Source: Streptosporangiales bacterium
Lineage (GTDB): Bacteria > Actinomycetota > Actinomycetes > Streptosporangiales > WHST01
Direction: 5' to 3'
Length of the DNA stretch: 64,000 nt
Assembly: GCA_009379955.1 (NCBI GenBank)
Contig: WHST01000001.1
Span: 89,700-153,699, forward strand
Below are positions 57,824 to 64,000 of this stretch, one piece after another; position 1 is the stretch's first letter; each line of letters starts with the position of its first letter. Position numbers and translations under genes: made by a program. The notes under the pieces were generated by a model. The model saw only the letters and a program-made list of their open reading frames with translations, did not search any database and had not been told where the DNA came from.

Positions 57824-59422
57824 ATGATCGTTGCCACTGACCTGGAGCTGCGCGCCGGCTCCCGCCTCCTGCTCGAGCAGGCGTCGTTCCGCGTCGGCCC
57901 CGGTGACCGTATCGGCCTGGTCGGGCGCAACGGCGCGGGCAAGACGACGCTCGCGAAGGTGCTCGCCGGGGTCGGCCAGCCCGCGCAGGGCACGGTGACG
58001 CGTACCGGATCGGTCGGCTACCTGCCGCAGGACCCGCGCACCGGCGACCTCGACACGCTCGCCCGCGACCGCATCCTGTCCGCGCGCGGCCTCGACGAGG
58101 TCGTCCGCCGGATGCGTCGCGGCGAGGAGCGCATCGCGCAGGCGGCCGGCCGCGCGCAGGACGACGCGATGCGGGCGTACAGCCGGCTGGAGGAGCAGTT
58201 CCTCGCGGTCGGCGGCTACTCCGCCGAGGCGGAGGCGGCGTCGATGGCCGCGAGCCTCGGCCTGCCCGAGCGGGTGCTCGCCCAGCCGATCGGCACGCTG
58301 TCGGGCGGCCAACGCAGGCGGGTCGAGCTGACGCGGATCCTCTTCGGCGACGCCGCGACGCTGCTCTTCGACGAGCCGACCAACCACCTCGACGCCGACT
58401 CGATCGTCTGGCTGCGCGACTACCTGAAGAGCACCAGGAACGGTCTCGTGGTCATCAGCCACGACGTCGGCCTGCTCGAGAACGTGGTCAACAAGGTGTA
58501 CCACCTCGACGCCAACCGCATGGTGCTCGACATCTTCAACGTCGGCTGGAACGCGTACCTCCAGCAGCGCGAGACCGACGAGCGCAGGCGCAAGCGGGAG
58601 CGTGCCAACGCCGAACAGAAGGCGTCGAGCCTGCAGGCGCAGGCCGACCGGATGCGGGCAAAGGCGACCAAGGCCAGGGCCGCGCACGCCATGGACCGGC
58701 GCGCCGCGCGGATGCTCGACGGCCTGGACGACGTCCGCAGGGCGGACAAGGTCGCGAAGCTCCGGCTGCCCCAGCCCGCGTCGTGCGGACGCACGCCGCT
58801 GACGGCGCGGGGGCTGTCGAAGTCGTACGGCTCGCTCGAGGTCTTCACCGACGTCGACCTCGCCATCGACCGCGGCAGCCGGGTGGTCGTCCTCGGTCTC
58901 AACGGCGCGGGCAAGACCACCCTGCTGCGCCTGCTCGGCGGCCTGGAGCAGCCGGACACCGGCGACGTCCTGCCCGGGCACGGTCTCCGGCTCGGGTACT
59001 ACGCGCAGGAGCACGAGACCCTCGATCCCGCCTCGCCGGTGCTGCAGACGATGCGCGACATCGCCCCGGGGATGACCGACACCGAGCTGCGCCGGGTGCT
59101 CGGCTCCTTCCTCTTCTCCGGCGACACCGTGGACCAGCCGACCCGCACCCTGTCCGGGGGCGAGAAGACCAGGCTCGCACTCGCGCGCCTCGTCGTGTCG
59201 CGGGCCAACGTGCTGCTGCTCGACGAGCCGACGAACAACCTCGACCCGGCGAGCCGCGAGGAGGTGCTCGGCGCCATCCGCGGGTACCCGGGGGCCATCG
59301 TGCTCGTCACCCACGACGAGGGCGCGGTCGAGGCGCTGCAGCCGGACCGGGTGCTGCTGCTGCCCGACGCCGACGAGGACCTCTGGAACGACAGCTACGT
59401 CGACCTCGTCGCCCTGAGCTGA
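57824..59422 (+). CDS. ABC-F family ATP-binding protein
   Basis: 532 residues, two ABC domains in tandem and no membrane segments. Walker A GRNGAGKTTLAK and GLNGAGKTTLLR; signatures TLSGGQRRRVELTR and TLSGGEKTRLALAR; Walker B LLFDEPTNHLDADS and LLLDEPTNNLDPAS. Between them lies the charged helical linker (about residues 230-320) with coiled-coil character (ERRRKRERANAEQKASSLQA, cut). Such proteins act on the ribosome, as translation factors or as antibiotic-protection proteins; sequence alone does not separate these. Confidence 0.92.
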   Translation: MIVATDLELRAGSRLLLEQASFRVGPGDRIGLVGRNGAGKTTLAKVLAGVGQPAQGTVTRTGSVGYLPQDPRTGDLDTLARDRILSARGLDEVVRRMRRGEERIAQAAGRAQDDAMRAYSRLEEQFLAVGGYSAEAEAASMAASLGLPERVLAQPIGTLSGGQRRRVELTRILFGDAATLLFDEPTNHLDADSIVWLRDYLKSTRNGLVVISHDVGLLENVVNKVYHLDANRMVLDIFNVGWNAYLQQRETDERRRKRERANAEQKASSLQAQADRMRAKATKARAAHAMDRRAARMLDGLDDVRRADKVAKLRLPQPASCGRTPLTARGLSKSYGSLEVFTDVDLAIDRGSRVVVLGLNGAGKTTLLRLLGGLEQPDTGDVLPGHGLRLGYYAQEHETLDPASPVLQTMRDIAPGMTDTELRRVLGSFLFSGDTVDQPTRTLSGGEKTRLALARLVVSRANVLLLDEPTNNLDPASREEVLGAIRGYPGAIVLVTHDEGAVEALQPDRVLLLPDADEDLWNDSYVDLVALS

Positions 59423-59439
59423 CCGGCGGGTACCCGGTG

Positions 59440-59469
59440 TTGACATCGCCGTGCGTAGGCCGGGAAGGT
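59440..59469 (+). promoter_or_regulatory. Possible promoter for the small HTH gene
   Basis: An exact TTGACA (59440-59445) lies about 18 bases before a weak -10-like GAAGGT. The -10 is poor, so this is tentative. Confidence 0.25.
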
Positions 59470-59555
59470 CACTTTGCCGGAACCGGTGACACGGTGCGGG
59501 CGCGCGCGTGATCATGAGAACGAGGAGTCCACTCGTTCCTGCGGAGGTGGAGAGC

Positions 59556-59771
59556 GTGGCCGACGTGAAGAAGGGCGCGCGGATCAGCGGTGCCGAACGC
59601 GACGAGATGGCGGCAGCGGTGCGGCGGAGGTACGAGGAGGGCTGGCCGATCCGGAGGATCGCGGCCGAGGTCAACCGCTCCTACGGATTCGTCCACCGCG
59701 TCCTGAGCGAGTCGGGAGTCACCTTGCGTGGCCGCGGGGGCGCCACCCGCAAGCGGGCGGGCGTGGGCTGA
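59556..59771 (+). CDS. Small helix-turn-helix protein (conserved actinobacterial)
   Basis: 71 residues. The GTG at 59556 has GGAGGTGGAGAG upstream. A resolvase-type HTH occupies most of the protein: VRRRYEEGWPIRRIAAEVNRSYGFVHRVL (in two parts), then a conserved basic tail SGVTLRGRGGATRKRAG. Similar 65-75 residue proteins ending in RGRGGATR occur across actinobacteria with unknown function. DNA binding is likely from the HTH. It sits alone between the ABC-F gene and the ABC exporter. Confidence 0.85.
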   Translation: MADVKKGARISGAERDEMAAAVRRRYEEGWPIRRIAAEVNRSYGFVHRVLSESGVTLRGRGGATRKRAGVG

Positions 59772-59843
59772 CCCCGGGCACCCGCGGCACCCCGCCGGCG
59801 AGATCGGGGAAGAACGGCACCGCCATCGGTGTTCTCCTGAGCG

Positions 59844-59868
59844 CCGCGCTGTAATCATGTAAGCGCGG
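59844..59868. promoter_or_regulatory. Inverted repeat upstream of the ABC exporter
   Basis: CCGCGCT (59844-59850) is mirrored exactly by AGCGCGG (59862-59868) around GTAATCATGTA, which contains a -10-like TGTAAT. It lies 16 bases before the exporter ATG and could be an operator. Confidence 0.4.
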
Positions 59869-59884
59869 GCGGACGGGAGAGCGG

Positions 59885-61795
59885 ATGTCGATGCAAGGGG
59901 GACCAGGGGTCTGGCAGGGCATGCGTGCGCTGCGCAGCGACCGCTCGGTCACGAAGGAGAAGATCAGCCGCGCCACGATCCGGCGTATCGGCTCCTTCGC
60001 GCGCCCGTACTGGCGTCTGGTGACGGCCCTGGTCGTCGTGCTGGTGACGAGTGCCGCGTTCGGTGCCGCCAACCCGCTGCTGTTCCGCGAGATCATCAAC
60101 AAGGGCATCCTCGGCCGGAACTCCGGTCTCGTCGTCATGTTGGCACTCGTCGTCGCCGGTCTCGCCCTGCTGATGGCGGTCGCGATGATCGTGCAGCGGT
60201 GGCTGTCGTCGCGGATCGGTGAGGGCCTCATCTTCGACATGCGCACCCGGGTCTTCGGCCATGTGCAGCGCATGCCCATCGCGTTCTTCACCAGGACCCA
60301 GACCGGCGCGCTCATCTCGCGCCTCAACAACGACGTGCTCGGCGCGCAACAGGCGTTCACCAGCACGCTCGCCAACGTCGTCAGCAACCTGATCAGCGTG
60401 ACGATCACGCTGGTCGCGATGTTCGTGCTGTCGTGGCAGATCACCCTCGTCGCCCTCGTGCTGCTGCCGCTCTTCCTCGTGCCCGCGCGCTACTTCGGTC
60501 GCCGCCTGCAGGCGATCACCCGTGAGTCGTACGACCTCAACGCGGAGATGAACACGCTGCTCAGCGAGCGGCTCAACGTGGCCGGCGCGACCCTCGTCAA
60601 GCTGTTCGGCCGGCACCGCGACGAGGACCGCGCGTTCGACTCGCGCGCCGGCAGGGTGCGTGACATCGGCGTCACGAGCGCCGTGTACGGCAGCTTCTTC
60701 ATCGCCGCGCTGACTCTCGTCGCGGCACTGGCGACCGCTCTCGTCTACGGGTGGGGCGGCGTCCAGGCCGTCCGCGGCACGCTCGACGTCGGCACCGTGG
60801 TCGCCATGACGGCGTTCCTCGCCCGGCTGTACGGACCGCTGACGGCGCTGACCAATGTCAACGTCGACATCATGACCGCGCTCGTCTCGTTCGAGCGGGT
60901 CTTCGAGGTGCTCGACCTCGAGCCGACCGTGCGCGACAAGCCCGGCGCCGAGCGGCTGGGGCGCGACACGGCCCGGTCGATCGAGTTCGACCACGTCGAC
61001 TTCAGGTACCCGACGGCGAACGAGGTGTCGCTCGCCTCCCTGGAGGCCGTCGCGACGCTCGACAGCCGGCCGGAGCAGCAGGTGCTCTTCGACGTGTCGT
61101 TCCGCGCTGAGCCGGGTCAGCTGATCGCCCTCGTCGGCCCGTCCGGCGCCGGCAAGACGACGATCTCGCAGCTCGTCCCGCGGATGTACGACGTGCAGGC
61201 CGGTTCGGTCCGTGTCGGCGGGGTCGACGTCCGCGACGCCGAGCTCGGGTCGCTGCGCGACGTGGTCGGCGTCGTCACCCAGGACGCCCACATGTTCCAC
61301 GACACGGTGCGCACGAACCTCGACTACGCGCGGCCGGACGCCACCGACGACGAGATGTGGACCGCTCTCGACGCCGCGCACATCGGCGCGCTCATCCGGC
61401 TGATGCCCGACGGGCTCGACACCGTCGTGGGGGAGCGCGGCTACCGCCTGTCGGGCGGGGAGAAGCAGCGGCTCGCGATCGCCCGGCTGCTGCTCAAGGC
61501 GCCGTCGATCGTGGTGCTCGACGAGGCGACCGCGCACCTCGACTCCGAGTCGGAGGCGCTGGTCCAGGAGGCGCTGCGCACGGCGCTCGTCGGGCGCACC
61601 TCGCTCGTGATCGCCCACCGGCTCTCGACGGTGCGGGAGGCCGACCTCATCCTCGTCGTCGACGAGGGACGCATCGTCCAGCGCGGCACCCACGAGGAGC
61701 TCCTCGCGCGCGGCGGCCTGTACGCCGAGCTCTACCGCACCCAGTTCGCCCGGCAAGGGGACCTGTCAGAGGCTCAGCAGGCCCTGACCAGCTGA
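59885..61795 (+). CDS. ABC transporter, fused permease and ATPase (ABCB-type exporter)
   Basis: 636 residues, a half-transporter. Six membrane helices in residues about 40-335 (with FTRTQTGALISRLNNDV near 135) and the nucleotide-binding domain in about 375-620: Walker A GPSGAGKTTIS, signature RLSGGEKQRLAIARLL, Walker B IVVLDEATAHLDSESE and H-loop VIAHRLSTV. GGGAGAG precedes the ATG. It probably works as a homodimer, exporting lipids or drugs. The last codons lie inside a diverged palindromic repeat. Confidence 0.92.
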   Translation: MSMQGGPGVWQGMRALRSDRSVTKEKISRATIRRIGSFARPYWRLVTALVVVLVTSAAFGAANPLLFREIINKGILGRNSGLVVMLALVVAGLALLMAVAMIVQRWLSSRIGEGLIFDMRTRVFGHVQRMPIAFFTRTQTGALISRLNNDVLGAQQAFTSTLANVVSNLISVTITLVAMFVLSWQITLVALVLLPLFLVPARYFGRRLQAITRESYDLNAEMNTLLSERLNVAGATLVKLFGRHRDEDRAFDSRAGRVRDIGVTSAVYGSFFIAALTLVAALATALVYGWGGVQAVRGTLDVGTVVAMTAFLARLYGPLTALTNVNVDIMTALVSFERVFEVLDLEPTVRDKPGAERLGRDTARSIEFDHVDFRYPTANEVSLASLEAVATLDSRPEQQVLFDVSFRAEPGQLIALVGPSGAGKTTISQLVPRMYDVQAGSVRVGGVDVRDAELGSLRDVVGVVTQDAHMFHDTVRTNLDYARPDATDDEMWTALDAAHIGALIRLMPDGLDTVVGERGYRLSGGEKQRLAIARLLLKAPSIVVLDEATAHLDSESEALVQEALRTALVGRTSLVIAHRLSTVREADLILVVDEGRIVQRGTHEELLARGGLYAELYRTQFARQGDLSEAQQALTS

Positions 61796-61838
61796 CGTCA
61801 GTCCGCCGGGGGCGGCCAGCACTGAGGTTCTGGCAGGT
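61761..61838. repeat. Diverged, loop-expanded palindrome, copy 4 of the dispersed family
   Basis: Left arm ACCTGTCAGAGGCTCAGCAG (61761-61780) and right arm (61814-61838, containing CTGAGGTTCTGGCAGGT) are complementary at most positions, with about 33 bases between them. The CTGTCAG and CTCAGCAGG blocks match copy 1, and GAGGTTCTG matches the right arms expected of copies 2 and 3. It overlaps the last 12 codons of the ABC exporter. It is the least conserved copy, so membership is probable rather than certain. Confidence 0.55.
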
Positions 61839-61855
61839 CGCCGGGGCGATGGTCG

Positions 61856-61861
61856 TACAGT
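61856..61861 (+). promoter_or_regulatory. Leaderless -10 box of the DUF5937 regulator gene
   Basis: TACAGT ends exactly six bases before the GTG at 61868; no Shine-Dalgarno sequence is present. Confidence 0.5.
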
Positions 61862-61867
61862 TCTCCT

Positions 61868-62950
61868 GTGCCGATCACCGTGGTGACCTCAGGGGTGTCG
61901 GCCAGTCAGATCCAGGTCTACCTGTCGCCGCTGGCCGAGCTGGGCGCGATGCTGCACGCCATCATCCGCGCCGACCACCACTCCCGCTCGCGGACGATCC
62001 AGCACCGTGCCCACGCCGACAGCGAGCCGGGCCTGGTCGCCATGACCCGCAGGTTCGCGCCGCTGTACGGCGCACTGCGGGCCAGGTTCTTCCTCCCGCT
62101 CGATGTCCCGAGCGGTGGCGAGGGCGACCTGGCGAAGGGCATCGCGCGGATCGGCCGGCTGTCCGTGCCCGAGTTCGTCGCGATGTGCGCGGAGCCGATC
62201 AGCGAGCAGGCACGTGACGTCGATCACGACGCACTGCTCGACGACCCGGCGGCGCGAGCGACGTTCCTCAAGCGGGTGGAGCGGATCTCGATCGCCCGCA
62301 CCGAGGTCGCGCACGACCTGCTCGACGACCCGGAGCGGGTGCGGGCGCAGGTCCAGGAGTTCCTGACGGCCGCGGCCGAACGCTGGCTGACCGACGAGTG
62401 GCGCGAGCACCGTCCGCTCCTCGCCGCGGAGGCGACCCAGCGGCGCGCGGAGCTGTCGAAGTACGGCCTCGACGTGCTCGCCAGGATCTCGCCGACGGCG
62501 CTGCGCTACCGCGACCCCGACCGGGTGGTCTACGACAAGGTCAACCACGGCATCGTCACCGTGCACGACCGGCCGGTCGTCCTCGTGCCGTCGTACCACA
62601 CGAGCATGCACCTCATCATCAAGCACGACGCGGGCTGGCCGATCGTGATCCAGTACGAGGCGGCCGCCCCGCGGCGCACGTCGTACGTCGACGTGACCCG
62701 GCGGATCGCCGCGTTGCAGGATCCCGCCCGGATGCGCATCTGCCGCTTCATCCAGCGCCAGCCGCGGAGCACGTCCGACCTGTCCTTGTCGACCGGGCTC
62801 GCGACGCCTCAGGTCTCCCGGCACCTGCGGGCACTGCGTGAGGCGGGACTCGTGACGGGCGCGAGGCAGGGCAAGGTCGTGTACTACTCGCTCGACGTCG
62901 ACGCCATCCGGCGACTCGGCGACGACATCTTCGTCTCGCTACTGCGGTGA
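61868..62950 (+). CDS. DUF5937 and ArsR-type helix-turn-helix regulator
   Basis: 360 residues. The N-terminal DUF5937 part (about 1-270) starts with a SQIQVYLSPLAELGAMLHAI segment. The C-terminal winged helix (about 275-350) reads LQDPARMRICRFIQRQPRST, then LATPQVSRHLRALREAGLV and QGKVVYYSLD, a clear ArsR-like DNA-binding domain. It is known that this combination occurs in actinobacterial regulators next to transporters; the ligand is unknown. It follows the ABC exporter by 72 bases, but a leaderless promoter suggests separate transcription. Confidence 0.85.
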   Translation: MPITVVTSGVSASQIQVYLSPLAELGAMLHAIIRADHHSRSRTIQHRAHADSEPGLVAMTRRFAPLYGALRARFFLPLDVPSGGEGDLAKGIARIGRLSVPEFVAMCAEPISEQARDVDHDALLDDPAARATFLKRVERISIARTEVAHDLLDDPERVRAQVQEFLTAAAERWLTDEWREHRPLLAAEATQRRAELSKYGLDVLARISPTALRYRDPDRVVYDKVNHGIVTVHDRPVVLVPSYHTSMHLIIKHDAGWPIVIQYEAAAPRRTSYVDVTRRIAALQDPARMRICRFIQRQPRSTSDLSLSTGLATPQVSRHLRALREAGLVTGARQGKVVYYSLDVDAIRRLGDDIFVSLLR

Positions 62951-63087
62951 GCCGGCCCGTCCCCGACCGGTCGTTTGCTGTCTTGGCGTCAATGGTGTTC
63001 TGCACCGTAGACGGCGTAGGTAACATCCCGATTGATTTGAGCTGACGTGTGGTGCGTCGTTCCTGACAAATCTGAAACGGGAGTGGA

Positions 63088-63924
63088 ATGGCTGAGGCGT
63101 CGTCGGCGAAGGTTCGTGACACGAGTAGTTTCTACGCGACGGGTGCCACGAGCGTTTTCGCAGCGCGGATCGACCAGCGTTTCAGCTATTGCCTGTACGT
63201 CCCCGGCCGACGCGACGGTGACCCGGAGCGGTACCCGCTGGTGGTGATCCAGCACGGCACGGGACGCACCGCCGGGCAGTACCGCGACGCGATGGCCGGC
63301 TTCTGCGAGGAGCAGCGCTGCGTCGTGCTCGCGCCACTGTTCCCCGCCGGCATCATCGACCAGGACGACCTCCACAACTTCAAGTTCATCGCCTACCGCG
63401 ACATCAGGTTCGACCACGTGCTGCTCGGCATCGTCGACGAGGTCACCGAGAAGTTCCCCGTCGACGGCTCCACCTTCATGCTGCACGGCTTCTCGGGCGG
63501 CGGGCAGTTCACCCACCGGTTCCTCTACCTGCATCCCGACCGCCTCGCCGCCGCGTCCATCGGCGCACCGGGGAGGCTCACCCTGCTCGACGACAGCCTG
63601 CCGTGGTGGCTCGGTACCGGCGGGTTCGCGGACGAGTTCGGCACGGACATCGACCTCGACGCGATCCGTCGGGTGCCCGTCCAGATGGTGGTCGGCGAGA
63701 ACGACGTGGAGACCTGGGAGATCAACAACCCGGGCGAGTCCAACTGGATGGACGGCGTGGAGCAGACGGGCAGCACCCGCGTCGAGCGGCTGCGGACCCT
63801 GCGCGACAACTTCGAGGCTCATGGCATATCGGTCAGGTTCGATCTCATTCCTGACATGGCGCACAATGGCATGCTCGCGCTTCCTCGCGTCGGCGCTTTC
63901 TTCGCCGACGTGATGAATTCGTAA
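63088..63924 (+). CDS. Alpha/beta hydrolase (esterase-like)
   Basis: 278 residues. Oxyanion/strand region YPLVVIQHGTGRTAGQYRDAM, nucleophile elbow G-F-S-G-G in MLHGFSGGGQFTHRF (serine near residue 134), a likely acid in VGENDVETW and the catalytic His in PDMAHNGMLAL. No signal peptide, so cytoplasmic. The fold resembles PHB-depolymerase-like or dienelactone hydrolase-like esterases; substrate unknown. AACGGGAG precedes the ATG. The 137-base upstream gap is visibly less GC-rich than its surroundings. An ABC-type or secreted protein gene seems to begin just after it. Confidence 0.85.
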   Translation: MAEASSAKVRDTSSFYATGATSVFAARIDQRFSYCLYVPGRRDGDPERYPLVVIQHGTGRTAGQYRDAMAGFCEEQRCVVLAPLFPAGIIDQDDLHNFKFIAYRDIRFDHVLLGIVDEVTEKFPVDGSTFMLHGFSGGGQFTHRFLYLHPDRLAAASIGAPGRLTLLDDSLPWWLGTGGFADEFGTDIDLDAIRRVPVQMVVGENDVETWEINNPGESNWMDGVEQTGSTRVERLRTLRDNFEAHGISVRFDLIPDMAHNGMLALPRVGAFFADVMNS

Positions 63925-63969
63925 CCACGGGGAGTGGCGTCAGGGCAGGTTCGGAAAGGGCAGTGGACG

Positions 63970-64000
63970 ATGAAACTCCGACTGGCTGTTTCGCGTACGG
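63970..64000 (+). CDS. Start of an unidentified gene (cut by the window edge)
   Basis: An ATG with GGAAAGGGCAG upstream opens a frame reading MKLRLAVSRT to the edge, 45 bases after the hydrolase stop. The basic start would suit a signal peptide, but ten codons are too few to identify it. Confidence 0.45.
   Translation, partial: MKLRLAVSRT

Overview
This 64 kb window has uniformly high GC and looks like a chromosome segment of a mycothiol-producing actinomycete. The diagnostic genes are rbpA, whiA, opcA, the rapZ-yvcK-whiA string, a mycothiol-dependent isomerase family protein, an actinobacterial suf operon led by sufR, and many GTG starts with TANNNT -10 boxes. The order cannot be fixed from this sequence alone. 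No rRNA, tRNA, CRISPR array, prophage or transposase gene was recognised, and no gene-free stretch exceeds about 250 bases.

Layout. 1-2.9 kb (minus): an ABC importer (permease cut by the window edge, iron-type binding lipoprotein) with an M24 'pita-bread' protein that has lost metal ligands. 3-5.4 kb: a DinB/MDMPI-fold protein divergent from argS. 5.6-12 kb: an amino-sugar locus with an RpiR regulator, NgcEFG-like chitobiose/GlcNAc importer and a BadF-type GlcNAc kinase. A DUF559 nuclease-like gene bracketed by perfect hairpin palindromes sits between the importer and the kinase. 12.1-20.9 kb: uvrA, a methyltransferase, uvrC, rapZ, yvcK, whiA. 20.9-27.6 kb (minus): five tandem paralogous neutral zinc metallopeptidases, each with a Pro/Gly-rich cytoplasmic head, one membrane span and a six-cysteine extracellular protease domain. 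A DUF2207 membrane protein lies divergently next to them. 29.8-33.6 kb: gap-pgk-tpiA-secG-rbpA, then a GNAT gene. 34.2-42.4 kb (minus): tkt-tal-pgi-zwf-opcA-pgl, the pentose phosphate operon with glucose-6-phosphate isomerase. 42.6-50 kb: ctaB, a PrsW protease with a collagen-like tail, a FAD monooxygenase/TetR pair, ctaA, and an ABC-2 exporter. 50-56.7 kb: sufR-B-D-Rieske-C-S-U-T. 56.7-64 kb: a zinc dehydrogenase, an ABC-F protein, a 71-residue HTH protein, an ABC exporter with a DUF5937 HTH regulator, an alpha/beta hydrolase, and the first codons of another gene.

How the genes work together. Glycolysis and pentose phosphate genes are consolidated: Pgi and Zwf share the glucose-6-phosphate branch point, and OpcA supports Zwf. 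CtaB and CtaA make haem O and haem A for cytochrome oxidase and lie next to the suf Fe-S operon, as is common in actinobacteria. Ngc proteins plus the kinase would import and phosphorylate chitin-derived amino sugars.

The most unusual items are: (1) the palindrome-bracketed nuclease unit, with two more diverged copies of the palindrome elsewhere in the window, a possible REP/RAYT-like element with a nuclease; (2) the five-copy peptidase array, whose linkers diverge far faster than the catalytic domains; (3) a recurring leaderless-promoter pattern, with TANNNT six or seven bases before the start codon.
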